From contig JADFZK010000019.1 of NCBI GenBank assembly GCA_015232565.1, positions 1-51,814 of the forward strand: a DNA stretch of 51,814 nt, given 5' to 3'. This document shows positions 8,070-16,458 of the stretch, piece by piece (positions within the stretch are counted from its first letter, which is position 1; the number at the start of each line of letters is the position of its first letter). Made by a program: the position numbers and the translations under genes. The stretch comes from Candidatus Omnitrophota bacterium. Its GTDB lineage: Bacteria; Omnitrophota; Gorgyraeia; Zapsychrales; Fredricksoniimonadaceae. The notes beneath the pieces are model-generated. The model saw only the letters and a list, made by a program, of their open reading frames with translations, did not search any database and was not told the origin of the DNA.

Positions 8070-8232
8070 TTTTCATGATACTACCTTTCTCGCTCTAAAT
8101 ATAAAACATTATTTCTCACATTGCGAATTTATTTAATATCTAAGAAGAGAGAAGGGATATTGTCTCGCAGAAACCATCATTGTGCGCGTCAGAGTCCATT
8201 TAGCACGGAACCACCGCCAACACCTCAACAGG

Positions 8233-8919
8233 CTATTCCGACTCGCGCAGCTGGAAAGAGATCTGGATATTGAAGGTCAACTCGGGATAATTCAGCTCTT
8301 TTGGGAAAGGCGGGAACGGGGCGGCCTCGCGGATACTGTCCTTACCGGCCGCACACAAGGACTCGCTCGCCTGGGTGCGATTCTGCAATACCTGCACATC
8401 GCTTAGTTGCCCGTCGGAACGCACCACGAAAGTCAAATAAACATCCCCGCCGGCATACTTCACAAAGTTCACATACGCCCGCTCCCGGATACGATCGCGG
8501 ATAATATTGGTATACATCGCGTACCCGGGGGTATCGATCTTCTCGGATTTCAATATGGGAATGGATACTTCCTTGGTGACCTTAAGGCCCTTTACTTTCT
8601 CGGGCGCGCGCTCAAACACCTTAAACTCGGAAGCCACATCCACAACGTCCTTAAAAAGCGGCTGGGGGCCGTCCATTTTCCTAAGCCCCACCCCGTCTTC
8701 AACCTTAACCATGGCAGTGGCCGCCAAAGCTGAATCTTTGGTGTTCTGCTCCAGGACTTCGGAAGGCCGAGCCTCCGGCTGAGGAGTAAAATGATACGAC
8801 ATTTCTGCCGTCTTTTGGACCACCTCGGGACCTTTCGGGCTGAAATATAACTTTACAAAAACGCCCAGATGTAACAGGAGGGAAAGAGTAATAGCATATT
8901 TAAAGAAACGGTCTTCCAT
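8233..8919 (-). CDS. TonB-family energy transducer-like protein
   Basis: The 228-residue protein has a short cytoplasmic N-terminus, one membrane span at about residues 9-28 (YAITLSLLLHLGVFVKLYF), a linker, and a C-terminal TonB-like domain. The domain shows the usual strand pattern GGDVYLTFVVRSDGQLSDVQ, then a helix and APFPPFPKEL, ending in FNIQISFQL. TonB proteins span the periplasm and transmit inner-membrane energy to outer-membrane receptors; some relatives act in TolA-like roles. No ExbB/ExbD genes are nearby. Its start codon abuts a composite hairpin repeat (8920-8992), and no Shine-Dalgarno is visible. It ends the long minus-strand series that begins upstream with the ribosomal cluster. 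Confidence 0.8.
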   Translation of the reverse strand: MEDRFFKYAITLSLLLHLGVFVKLYFSPKGPEVVQKTAEMSYHFTPQPEARPSEVLEQNTKDSALAATAMVKVEDGVGLRKMDGPQPLFKDVVDVASEFKVFERAPEKVKGLKVTKEVSIPILKSEKIDTPGYAMYTNIIRDRIRERAYVNFVKYAGGDVYLTFVVRSDGQLSDVQVLQNRTQASESLCAAGKDSIREAAPFPPFPKELNYPELTFNIQISFQLRESE

Positions 8920-8992
8920 AAAATTTTTCTACGTAAAGATTTTATGCTCCTGGACGCCTCGACGGCCCAATAGGCCGACGGCGGCCAGGAGC
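8920..8992 (-). repeat. Composite AT/GC hairpin element (copy 1)
   Basis: An A/T-rich imperfect inverted repeat (AAAATTTTT-CTACGT-AAAGATTTT, 8920-8943) is followed by a GC-rich hairpin with arms GCTCCTGG (8946-8953) and CCAGGAGC (8985-8992). Inner arms GCC/GGC and GGCC/GGCC strengthen it. The core CGACGGCCCAATAGGCCGAC resembles the core of the 17106-17155 element. It fills the gap between the GT2 stop and the tonB-like start. Confidence 0.65.
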
Positions 8993-9002
8993 TTCCTAAA
9001 TA

Positions 9003-9668
9003 TCAGCGGATGAACATCTCTCTAACTATATAAATGAAAAAACGGATCGTATCAAAAAAAGGATTGATCTTACTGCGTTCATTGGAATAAATGGTCTTTA
9101 TCGGCACCGAGACTATCGAGTAACCCTTTTTACTGGCTTTTATCAGCACTTCGGATTCGATCTCAAAAGCGGTGGAAGATAACTGGATATTACGCAGGAC
9201 TTCCGTGCTGATCAGGCGATACCCGCACTGGGTATCATAGATCTTCTGGCGGCACACCAGCGAGATCAGCCCCGACATGATCTTGTTGGTTACAAAGCGC
9301 ACCCCCGGCATGCCTTTCGGGTTACGCATACGGTTGCCGCAAATTATGTCCGGTTTCTTCTCGGCGTAAAGAGCCAGGAACTTGGCCAGGTCGTCCGGGC
9401 AATGCTGGCCGTCGCCGTCCATAGTGATCAAAGCGTCAAAATCCCGGGCCAGGATATCGTCGAACCCGCGTTGCAGGCTGTACCCCTTGCCATGATTGCG
9501 GGTATTCTTGATGACCATGGCTCCGGCCGAGCGCGCTATTTGCGCGGAGTCGTCCGACGAACCGTCATCGACCACCAGCACAGTAAAACCCCGGGCCAGA
9601 ACATCCTTAACGAGCGGCCCTAAGGCCTGCGCCTCGTTGTAAGCGGGAATGAGAAGACAGATCTTCAT
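9003..9668 (-). CDS. Family 2 glycosyltransferase, dolichyl-phosphate mannose synthase-like
   Basis: The 221-residue GT2 domain starts MKICLLIPAYNEA. VVDDGSSDDS near residue 35 binds the nucleotide sugar, and the DGDGQH motif near residue 88 carries the metal-binding DxD-type acid. C-terminal features are the DTQCGYRL motif and an SERSKINPF segment, both typical of DPM-synthase-like enzymes that use a lipid phosphate acceptor. No membrane domain is fused. I chose the ATG at 9668 over a TTG at 9680. It overlaps the 3' end of the upstream acyltransferase gene by 62 bp, implying coupled translation. Its neighbours make lipids and glycolipids, so it probably acts at the membrane. The sugar and acceptor cannot be read from sequence. 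Confidence 0.88.
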   Translation of the reverse strand: MKICLLIPAYNEAQALGPLVKDVLARGFTVLVVDDGSSDDSAQIARSAGAMVIKNTRNHGKGYSLQRGFDDILARDFDALITMDGDGQHCPDDLAKFLALYAEKKPDIICGNRMRNPKGMPGVRFVTNKIMSGLISLVCRQKIYDTQCGYRLISTEVLRNIQLSSTAFEIESEVLIKASKKGYSIVSVPIKTIYSNERSKINPFFDTIRFFIYIVREMFIR

Positions 9669-10527
9669 ATTCAATGCCAAACTCCCTGAACATTAACCAT
9701 CGCAGCGGATTCTCCCGCACTTTACATTCTATTGCCGCAACACATTGCTTCATCAAACTTAACTCAATATCGCGTTCATTATCCGCCGGCCCCTCGGGCG
9801 CGATGATAGCTGCCCCGAAACTCAGCACATAACGCCCCCGTCCGTCCGGCACAAAGAAAGACGGAACGATCGCCGCCCCCGCCTTATGGGCAAAAAATGC
9901 CGCCCCTTTGGGAATTAAAGTTGGCCGCCCCAGAAAAACCAGCGGCTCACCAAAAGAACCGAAATCCCGATCCCCCAGAACCGCCACGCACTTGTTCTTC
10001 CGTAAGGCCAGGACACAACCCCGGACCGCGATGTTGGAGGGTATCACCGTTACCCCCTGGGCAATACGCTGACGGTTAAAAAGCTCGTTGACCCGGCGGT
10101 CTTTATGCGGCAAAGCAATTGCAGTCAGCGGATGGCCCAACTGGTTCATGACCGCCGCGCCCATTTCCCAGTTACCGATATGCGCGGCCAGGATCACTAC
10201 CCCCTTGCCGCGGGCTAACGCCGAAGTCAGATGTTCATAACCCTCAATCGACACCTGTTCCTTCACAAAACGGGCATCAACCATTTTGTCCATGAAGAAG
10301 AAATCCACCAAATAGGTCCCGAAATTACGGAAGACCTCGCGGGCCTTTACCGGCAAACCGTCCCGGGTCTTTAGGATCTGCTGAAGATTGTTGGTTACCG
10401 CCCGACGGTCGGTGGGTGACGAATAGTAATGGATGTCCGCGCACAAACGCGCAAACCCGTAAGCGCGCTGACGCCCCAGACAATGAATAATAAAGATGAC
10501 GATTCGATAGAGAAAATACTGCACCAT
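9607..10527 (-). CDS. LpxL/HtrB-like lysophospholipid acyltransferase
   Basis: The 306-residue protein starts MVQYFLYRIVIFIIHCLG, giving an N-terminal membrane anchor. The acyltransferase HX4E motif appears as HIGNWE, followed by PHKDRRVNELFNRQR and [18 protein letters not shown], all matching the lipid A late-acyltransferase family (LPLAT superfamily). These enzymes add a secondary acyl chain to lipid A precursors, or act in related lipid acylation, at the inner membrane. The start at 10527 lies just past the stop of the upstream GT28 gene, so translation is likely coupled. The frame stays open 28 codons further upstream, but only within that gene. Neighbours support envelope lipid synthesis. 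Confidence 0.85.
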   Translation of the reverse strand: MVQYFLYRIVIFIIHCLGRQRAYGFARLCADIHYYSSPTDRRAVTNNLQQILKTRDGLPVKAREVFRNFGTYLVDFFFMDKMVDARFVKEQVSIEGYEHLTSALARGKGVVILAAHIGNWEMGAAVMNQLGHPLTAIALPHKDRRVNELFNRQRIAQGVTVIPSNIAVRGCVLALRKNKCVAVLGDRDFGSFGEPLVFLGRPTLIPKGAAFFAHKAGAAIVPSFFVPDGRGRYVLSFGAAIIAPEGPADNERDIELSLMKQCVAAIECKVRENPLRWLMFREFGIEYEDLSSHSRLQRGAGLRAAR

Positions 10528-10529
10528 AA

Positions 10530-11651
10530 TCAGGCGGGACGCGCCTCCTTGACCAAACGGGCGATACCATCCGCCGCATGTGGTTTGCCATTCTCGCGGG
10601 CCGCGCGGCACATGGCCTTAAGCCGCTCGGGTGATTTTAACAACAAACCCACCTCTTCCGCCAGGTCGCGCACATCATGCACGTGGATCGCGATCCCCTT
10701 CTCCAGAAGAAAGTCGGTATTCCGCGCCTCCTGGCCAGGCAAAGGACTTACTATAACCATCGCCAGCCCCTTGGCCAGGCATTCGGACGTGGTCATCCCG
10801 CCGGGCTTGGTAACAATAAGGTCGGCGGCTTCCATCAACTGGTCGATGTTGCTGGAGTAATCATAATAGATGATCTTGTTCGCGGCTCCGGGCGCATTCT
10901 TTTCCAGCCAGGCGAATAGTTTCTTGTTAGCTCCGGCCACCACTATCATTTGCAAAGGCACGGGCATTTTCATCAGCTCTTTAACCGCCTCTTTCATAGG
11001 CCCCAGGCCTTGCCCTCCACCCATGATCAAGGCCGTAGGCGCCTTCTCATCCAGGCCAAGCTTACGCCTGACCTCGCCCTTATCGAGCTTGTCGGCGAAA
11101 TTGCTACGAATAGGTATTCCCAGCACCCGGATCTTCTCCGGCGGTACGCCTTTCTTTATAAAACGGTCCCGGCTATCGTCCGAGGGCACCACATAATAAT
11201 CCACGCCCTCGTTGATCCAATATGAATGCGGCGCCCAATCAGTAAGCACGCCTATCAAAGTCATATTTAATTTATTCTTAACCTTATAATCCGCCACCAT
11301 CGAGCAGGGGAATGCCTGGGAACACACCACCGTATCTGCCGGAAATTCACGAAAAAGCTTGGCGAGTTTCTTGTGACTGGATGAATTCAGGAACTTGCGC
11401 AAATTGGCCGAACGCTTTACCACCTTGGGATTGTCATATAGATAGTCCCAAACCTGCGGGCTATGGCGGATTATCCCCATATAAGCCGTATTGACCACGT
11501 TCTCAAGGATAGGGTAACTATACCCGAAACCGTTTATACTGGTTACTTCAGCGTCGGGCAACAAAGCCTTAAGGGAACGGGATATCGCCATGGTAGCCTG
11601 GCGGTGCCCGGAGATCTTCGAGATGTACATTAAAAGGATGTGCCGTTTCAT
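10530..11651 (-). CDS. GT28-type glycosyltransferase, diacylglycerol glycosyltransferase-like
   Basis: The 373-residue protein resembles MGDG synthase/UgtP enzymes and, more distantly, MurG. The N-terminal half has SGHRQATMAI and GVLTDWAPHSYWINEGVDYY, matching the acceptor domain of monogalactosyldiacylglycerol synthases. The C-terminal half has IMGGGQGLGPMKEAVK and LIVTKPGGMTTSECLAKGL, the nucleotide-sugar binding site. It probably transfers glucose or galactose to diacylglycerol to make membrane glycolipids. The ATG at 11651 was chosen over a TTG nine bases upstream. It follows the lipoyl-domain gene and runs directly into the acyltransferase gene, forming a short lipid-modification series. 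Confidence 0.85.
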   Translation of the reverse strand: MKRHILLMYISKISGHRQATMAISRSLKALLPDAEVTSINGFGYSYPILENVVNTAYMGIIRHSPQVWDYLYDNPKVVKRSANLRKFLNSSSHKKLAKLFREFPADTVVCSQAFPCSMVADYKVKNKLNMTLIGVLTDWAPHSYWINEGVDYYVVPSDDSRDRFIKKGVPPEKIRVLGIPIRSNFADKLDKGEVRRKLGLDEKAPTALIMGGGQGLGPMKEAVKELMKMPVPLQMIVVAGANKKLFAWLEKNAPGAANKIIYYDYSSNIDQLMEAADLIVTKPGGMTTSECLAKGLAMVIVSPLPGQEARNTDFLLEKGIAIHVHDVRDLAEEVGLLLKSPERLKAMCRAARENGKPHAADGIARLVKEARPA

Positions 11652-11656
11652 ACTGG

Positions 11657-11887
11657 TCAAACCAGCTCTCCCAATGAACTGCCGATAACCGCTTCCTGTC
11701 CGGCCGCCACATGGATCCTCTGCAGGACCCCGCTAACCGGCGCCGGCACATTGAACGAAGCCTTGTCGGTCACCAGCTCAACTAGATCATCATCTTTCAT
11801 CACCACAGCGCCTTCCGCCTTATACCAGGAAGCCACTTCAACACTCACAATGCCATCGCCCAGATCGGGCACCAGAATAGCCGTCAT
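11657..11887 (-). CDS. Free-standing lipoyl/biotinyl-attachment domain protein
   Basis: The 76-residue product is a single lipoyl domain of the kind found at the N-terminus of 2-oxoacid dehydrogenase E2 subunits. It starts MTAILVPDLGDGIVSVEVAS and carries the modification lysine in VTDKASFNVPAP at about residue 41, closing with GQEAVIGSSLGEL. No E2 catalytic or E3-binding domain follows; the stop comes right after the fold. The start overlaps the lipB stop as ATGA, so the octanoyl/lipoyl donor enzyme and its likely substrate are co-translated. It may be a stand-alone carrier, comparable to GcvH or other lipoyl carrier proteins, or a detached E2 domain serving subunits encoded elsewhere. Confidence 0.85.
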   Translation of the reverse strand: MTAILVPDLGDGIVSVEVASWYKAEGAVVMKDDDLVELVTDKASFNVPAPVSGVLQRIHVAAGQEAVIGSSLGELV

Positions 11888-12507
11888 AAACACCCAAATA
11901 TTCTCTTAAAATGTTGTGCCGCCCGGAGCTTGATGTCCGGCATATCCACTGCGCGCTTAAGTTCCCAAGCCAGCGAAGTCATCCGGACATTTAACCCGCA
12001 AGGACGCATTGTATTGAACAAAGCCAGGTCGGTTGAAACGTTAAGGCCCATACCATGATACGTTACCCAGCGGCTGACCCCGATACCGATAGAAGCCACC
12101 TTACGTCCGGCCACCCAAACACCGCGCTGGGCTTCATTTCCGCTAGCCACTATACCAAAATCATTTAATAAATCAACGGCAGACTGCTCAAGTTTATGCA
12201 AATAATCCTTAAGACCCAGCGAGTATCTTTTAAGGTTTATTATCGGATAAAAGATCAGTTGTCCGGGCGCGTGCAGGGTAACATCTCCACCCCGGTCTGC
12301 CCGGGCCACTACAAAGCCTTGCCGAGACAGCTCGTCCGCAGACGCTAAAAGATTAGCCTCCCGGAACTTGCGGCCCAGTGTAATTGTTTTGGGATGTTCA
12401 CAAAAGATAAGAGAGTCTTCCGCCCCGGCATAAACCTCACCGACCAGTTCCTGTTGCCGAGCCAGAGCGGCGGCATAACCGATCGTACCCAGGTCCAAAA
12501 ATTTCAT
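11884..12507 (-). CDS. lipB: Octanoyl-[acyl carrier protein]-protein N-octanoyltransferase
   Basis: LipB moves an octanoyl group from acyl carrier protein to lipoyl domains, the first step of lipoic acid synthesis; LipA then inserts sulfur. The 207-residue length is normal. The RGGDVTLHAPGQL motif (residues 72-84), the catalytic lysine K136 in GRKVASIGI, and the catalytic cysteine C170 in RPCGLNV are all present. It overlaps both neighbours by four bases (pilT upstream, lipoyl domain downstream). No lipA gene is seen in the window. Confidence 0.95.
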   Translation of the reverse strand: MKFLDLGTIGYAAALARQQELVGEVYAGAEDSLIFCEHPKTITLGRKFREANLLASADELSRQGFVVARADRGGDVTLHAPGQLIFYPIINLKRYSLGLKDYLHKLEQSAVDLLNDFGIVASGNEAQRGVWVAGRKVASIGIGVSRWVTYHGMGLNVSTDLALFNTMRPCGLNVRMTSLAWELKRAVDMPDIKLRAAQHFKRIFGCL

Positions 12508-13577
12508 TTGTGAGCGGAATTCTTTACGAAGAATTTCAATTCTTCCGGATTCTTGGCGTGGTTCAGCGCTTCCTCGAAGGAGATCTTGCCGGCCTCAAAC
12601 AACTCCTTGAGAACCCGGTCCATAGTCCGCATACCAAACTGCCCGCCCGTCTGAATAGCGGTATGCATTTGCTCTATGGCCTGCTCCCGGATGAGGTTCC
12701 GAATGGCCGGCGTAGCCACCATGATCTCGGTCGCCAGCACCCGGCCTTTACCGCTTACATGGGGCAAAAGGCACTGGGAAACCACTCCCTGTAAACAGGC
12801 CGATAACTGCTGACGCACCTGGTGCTGTTGATAGGGCGGGAACACGTCTATGATACGCTCGATGGTTTGGGGAGCATCCGGTGTATGCAGGGTAGCCAGC
12901 ACCAAATGCCCGGTCTCCGCCGCAGTTAACACGGTGGAAATGGTTTCCAGGTCACGCATTTCACCGACCACTATGACATCAGGGTCCTGGCGCAAACAAC
13001 GCTTCAACGCTTCGGAAAAAGAATGCGTATCGCGAAACACTTCACGCTGTTTAACCACCGACATTTTGTTAGTGTGTATAAACTCGATCGGGTCCTCAAT
13101 GCACATGATCATGCACTTACGCTCGGAATTGATCAGCTGGATCATCGCGGCCAGGGTAGTGGATTTACCCATACCAGTTGGCCCCGTGATCAACACCAAG
13201 CCGTTAAGGCGGCGAGCCAACGCTGTAATGGCAGGCGGCAGGTTTAGATCCTCGATCGTGGGAATAAACAGCGGCACGCGCCGTAAAGCCGCTTCTACAC
13301 AGCCGCGCTGTTGATGCACATTAACACGAAAACGATCCAACCCTACGAAAGCCAGTGAAAAATCCAGCTCTTTCTCTTCTTCAAACTGGATCTTTTGTGA
13401 ATCACTTAACGCGCCATAGATCATGCGCTTAAGGTCATCTTCGGTCAGGACGGCTTCATCCATAGCCATCAGATCACCGTCGATCCGCAACACTGGAGGC
13501 ATACCATTGGTTAAATGCAGATCTGAAGCGTTTAACTGGATAGAGGTCAGAAGAAGATCGCGCAGTTCACGAGGCAT
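12504..13577 (-). CDS. pilT: Type IV pilus retraction ATPase
   Basis: PilT is the hexameric cytoplasmic ATPase that retracts type IV pili and drives twitching, surface attachment or DNA uptake. The 357-residue protein has a PAS-like N-terminal domain, Walker A GPTGMGKST (residues 132-140), an Asp box (CIEDPIEFIH), a Walker B region (DPDVIVVGEMRD), a His box (GHLVLATLHTPDAPQTIERI), and the PilT-type AIRNLIREQAIEQMHTAIQ segment. No other pilus genes lie nearby. It overlaps lipB by ATGA. PilU paralogues are similar, but the AIRNLIRE region favours PilT. Confidence 0.93.
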   Translation of the reverse strand: MPRELRDLLLTSIQLNASDLHLTNGMPPVLRIDGDLMAMDEAVLTEDDLKRMIYGALSDSQKIQFEEEKELDFSLAFVGLDRFRVNVHQQRGCVEAALRRVPLFIPTIEDLNLPPAITALARRLNGLVLITGPTGMGKSTTLAAMIQLINSERKCMIMCIEDPIEFIHTNKMSVVKQREVFRDTHSFSEALKRCLRQDPDVIVVGEMRDLETISTVLTAAETGHLVLATLHTPDAPQTIERIIDVFPPYQQHQVRQQLSACLQGVVSQCLLPHVSGKGRVLATEIMVATPAIRNLIREQAIEQMHTAIQTGGQFGMRTMDRVLKELFEAGKISFEEALNHAKNPEELKFFVKNSAHK

Positions 13578-13611
13578 ATGGCAACAGGTCCGTTCTTGGG
13601 TAAACCGGGAA

Positions 13612-14778
13612 TTACGCTTGCGTCCCGATCCAGCTCTTGATGCGGGAAATACCTTCCTTGATCCTTTCCTGTGAGGTAGAGAACGTCAGGCGTATATAAC
13701 CTTCCGCGCCAAAACCATCACCGGGGATCAAAGCCACATTCACATCATTAAGTATCCTTTTGGCCGTTTCCGCGCAAGAGCCGAACCGGGAGAAATCACA
13801 AAAGAGATAGAACGCACCGTCAGGTTTGATATAGCTTATATTGCCGATCCCATCCACCAAGGACATCATCAGGTCCCGGCGGGCCTTAAACTCATTGCGC
13901 ATGGCAATGATCGTGTCTTCCGGGGCACTCAGCGCAGCCAAAGCCGCCTTCTGACTGATGGAACAGGGATTGGAAGTCGAATGGTCCTGCAGGTTCTTCA
14001 TGGGGGTCATTATGTCCATGGGTCCGGCGGCATAACCAATACGCCAGCCGGTCATGGAATAAGCCTTGGAAACCCCATTGATCGTGATCGTGCGGTCGAA
14101 TATATCTTTTCCCAAAGAAGCAATGGAAACAAACGGCTCGTCGCTATACAGCAACTTTTCATAGATCTCGTCGCTGATAACATAAATACCGTGATTAACA
14201 CAAATATCAGCTATTTGCTGCAACTCTTTACGGGAATAAACCATCCCAGTAGGATTGGAAGGAGAGTTCAGAATAAGGATTTTGGTCCGCGGAGTTATCG
14301 CACCCGTCAAATCCGCAGCCGTCATCTTAAAACCGTTCGCCCGTTTTGTTGGCAGGATGACCGGTACTGCTCCGGCAACTTTTACCATCTCCGGATAACT
14401 TACCCAGTAAGGCGCCGGAATAATGACTTCCTCGCCGGCATCGGCCAAAACCATCACCGCATTAAAAATGGAATGCTTGGCGCCACAGCCAACCACGATC
14501 TGGCCCGGCTTATAATCGAGCCCGTTATCACGTTTGAATTTGGCGCAAATAGCAACGCGCAGATCTTCCGCGCCGCTGGTGGGAGTATACTTAGTGAAGC
14601 CGCTGTTAATTGCCTTAACAGCGGCTTCTTTTATATGATCAGGAGTGTCAAAATCGGGCTCTCCGGCCGCAAAATTAACAACATCCTTGCCTTGCTCTTT
14701 TAATTCCTTGGCACGCGCAGTAATCGCCAAAGTAGTCGACCCAACCACTTGCTGAATGCGGGAATTTAACTTGACCAT
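13612..14778 (-). CDS. aspC: Class I aminotransferase, aspartate aminotransferase subgroup Ib
   Basis: This 388-residue PLP enzyme shows the subgroup Ib pattern. Markers are AAGEPDFDTPDHI near residue 37, NSPSNPTGMVYSR near 171, the PLP-contacting D203 and Y206 in ISDEIYEKL, the Schiff-base lysine K238 in SKAYSMTGWRIGY, and a C-terminal GYIRLTFS arginine for the substrate carboxylate. It most likely interconverts aspartate and 2-oxoglutarate with oxaloacetate and glutamate; some relatives also accept prephenate or aromatic amino acids. It starts four bases past the rplQ stop, so it may be cotranscribed with the ribosomal cluster. Confidence 0.9.
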   Translation of the reverse strand: MVKLNSRIQQVVGSTTLAITARAKELKEQGKDVVNFAAGEPDFDTPDHIKEAAVKAINSGFTKYTPTSGAEDLRVAICAKFKRDNGLDYKPGQIVVGCGAKHSIFNAVMVLADAGEEVIIPAPYWVSYPEMVKVAGAVPVILPTKRANGFKMTAADLTGAITPRTKILILNSPSNPTGMVYSRKELQQIADICVNHGIYVISDEIYEKLLYSDEPFVSIASLGKDIFDRTITINGVSKAYSMTGWRIGYAAGPMDIMTPMKNLQDHSTSNPCSISQKAALAALSAPEDTIIAMRNEFKARRDLMMSLVDGIGNISYIKPDGAFYLFCDFSRFGSCAETAKRILNDVNVALIPGDGFGAEGYIRLTFSTSQERIKEGISRIKSWIGTQA

Positions 14779-14782
14779 TAAA

Positions 14783-15352
14783 TTATTCCTTGGTTGCCGC
14801 CTTCTTTGCCGGAGCCTTCTTTACTTCCGCCGCGGGCTTTTCCTTGGCTTTTTCCTTGGTTTTCTCCTTGGCTTTTTCTTTTGCTTCGGGCTTAACGGCA
14901 ACCGCCTTCTTTACCGCAACCTTGGGATCAGCCTTCTTTTTATCCACGATAACAGCATCGGCCACTTTGCTTTCAGCCGCAACTGCCACCGGAGCGCGCT
15001 CGGTCAATTCGAGAATTACCATTTCAGCATTATCACCCTGACGGTTAGTCGCGAACTTTATAATGCGCGTATAACCACCCTGACGGCTGACGAACCGCGG
15101 AGCCACCACATTAAAAAGATGGCTCACCAACTCATGATCGATCAACAGCGCAAAAGCCCGGCGCTTGGCGGCCAAGGTATTATCCTTGCCCAGCGTGATC
15201 AAACGATCAATAGCTTTCCTGGCTTCGACCGCCTTGGCCCGGGTAGTCTGAATGCTTTCACATTTTATAGCAGCCCGGCAAAGATCACGTATAGTTGCCG
15301 CGCGTAATGTTTGATTGCGTCCGAATTTATTACCTGACAGTCCATGTCTCAT
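14783..15352 (-). CDS. rplQ: 50S ribosomal protein L17 with long Ala/Lys tail
   Basis: L17 sits near the exit-tunnel region of the 50S subunit. Residues 1-~120 match the family (MRHGLSGNKFGRNQTLRAAT, then RLITLGKD and GGYTRIIK). About 70 extra residues follow, made mostly of alanine, lysine, glutamate and valine with repeated KEKAKEK units, giving 189 in total. Such low-complexity, charged tails are not needed for the fold and probably stay flexible on the ribosome surface. It is the last gene of the alpha-operon block, four bases after rpoA. Confidence 0.96.
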   Translation of the reverse strand: MRHGLSGNKFGRNQTLRAATIRDLCRAAIKCESIQTTRAKAVEARKAIDRLITLGKDNTLAAKRRAFALLIDHELVSHLFNVVAPRFVSRQGGYTRIIKFATNRQGDNAEMVILELTERAPVAVAAESKVADAVIVDKKKADPKVAVKKAVAVKPEAKEKAKEKTKEKAKEKPAAEVKKAPAKKAATKE

Positions 15353-15356
15353 AGAA

Positions 15357-16352
15357 TTACTCGCTCTTCTTTCTCAACTTTTTAATATCGATCTTCATAC
15401 CCAGGCTCAGGCCCATTACTTTGAGCAGGTCCTGGATCTCAGTGAGCGACTTCTTGCCGAAATTGCGGAACTCCAGCAGGTCTTCTTCGGTCTTGCGTAC
15501 CAGTTCAGAAATGCTTTTGATCTTGGCGTCCTTAAGGCAATTAGAACTGCGTACAGAAAGTTCCAACTCCGATATAGGCAACCGCAACTTGGCATACAAA
15601 GACTCTTCTTCAGCCGAAACCTCTTCCTCTTCTTCCTCTTCTTCCGGAAGCTGGCCATAGGCCACAAATACATCCAGGTGACGCTGTAAAATGTTAGCCC
15701 CGTACAACAATGCTTCTTTGGGGCTCATGGCGCCATTGGTCCAGATCTCAATGATCATACGATCATAATCTGTGCGCTGTCCGACACGAGTATTCTCCGG
15801 AAAGAAATTAACTTTCTCAATGGGGGTAAAGATAGAATCTACCGCAATAGAATCAACGGGAGCGCCTTCTTTCTTGTTCTGCTCAGCAGGAACATAGCCC
15901 CGGCCGCGACAAACTTCAAGTTCCATATTAAAATTAATATCTTTGGTCAAAGTACAGATATGATGTTCCGGATTTAAGACCTCAATAGTCTCGTCGGAGA
16001 TGATATCCTTGGCCTTAACATCGCCCTTTTTTGCCGCTTTAATAAAAACCGACTTCGGGCTCTTGGAATGCGACCTTAACACCAGTTCTTTAACGTTAAG
16101 GATAATATCCGAAACCGTTTCCATAACACCGGGAATAGTCGAAAACTCATGCTGAACGCCATCGATACGGATCGCGGTAACCGCGCTTCCTTCGATAGAA
16201 GACAAAAGAACCCGGCGTAAAGAATTACCCAAGGTTACACCATAACCGCGCTCAAAAGGCTCGGCTATGAATTTGCCATACTTTTCAGTATATGATGCCT
16301 CTTCGCAATCCAAACGTTTGGGCATCTGAAAATCACGCCATTTAACTCCCAT
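15357..16352 (-). CDS. rpoA: DNA-directed RNA polymerase subunit alpha
   Basis: Alpha nucleates assembly of RNA polymerase and contacts activators and UP elements. The 331-residue protein has the N-terminal dimerisation domain (FERGYGVTLGNSLRRVLLSS) and a C-terminal helix-hairpin domain (LRLPISELELSVRSSNCL, then FGKKSLTEI). An acidic linker of about nine glutamates joins them. I chose the ATG at 16352 because GAGGAGA precedes it; the frame stays open 33 codons upstream, but that stretch is non-conserved intergenic sequence. It lies between rpsD and rplQ, the canonical order. Confidence 0.97.
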   Translation of the reverse strand: MGVKWRDFQMPKRLDCEEASYTEKYGKFIAEPFERGYGVTLGNSLRRVLLSSIEGSAVTAIRIDGVQHEFSTIPGVMETVSDIILNVKELVLRSHSKSPKSVFIKAAKKGDVKAKDIISDETIEVLNPEHHICTLTKDINFNMELEVCRGRGYVPAEQNKKEGAPVDSIAVDSIFTPIEKVNFFPENTRVGQRTDYDRMIIEIWTNGAMSPKEALLYGANILQRHLDVFVAYGQLPEEEEEEEEVSAEEESLYAKLRLPISELELSVRSSNCLKDAKIKSISELVRKTEEDLLEFRNFGKKSLTEIQDLLKVMGLSLGMKIDIKKLRKKSE

Positions 16353-16381
16353 GAGTTCTCTCCTCGTTTTAAGTGAAGCCT

Positions 16382-16396
16382 CACGACCAGGTCGTG
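16382..16396 (-). promoter_or_regulatory. Perfect inverted repeat upstream of rpoA
   Basis: CACGACC-A-GGTCGTG forms a seven-base perfect dyad in the 106-bp gap between rpsD and rpoA. With a single central base it is more like an operator or a cruciform than an RNA hairpin. No T-run follows. Confidence 0.3.
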
Positions 16397-16458
16397 AAGC
16401 GTAACCCCTCTCGTCCCGAACTTGAAAAAGCTCAGGCCGCGGGATAACCAATTATGGC

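Larger units (their letters stand above)
6654..8079 (-). mobile_element. IS110-family insertion element (ends not resolved)
   Basis: The element contains one DEDD transposase gene flanked by structured non-coding DNA: a ~184-nt candidate RNA downstream and a ~80-nt folded leader upstream. IS110-family elements usually lack conventional terminal inverted repeats and often leave no target duplication, so the ends cannot be set from one copy. The given limits span the structured regions and are approximate. It lies between the methyltransferase-like gene and the TonB-like gene, both on the same strand, and interrupts no recognisable frame. Confidence 0.55.

Noticed and set aside
7635-8078. 147-residue plus-strand frame over the IS110 element
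   Set aside because: It is antisense to the transposase and its folded leader, with no recognisable domain.
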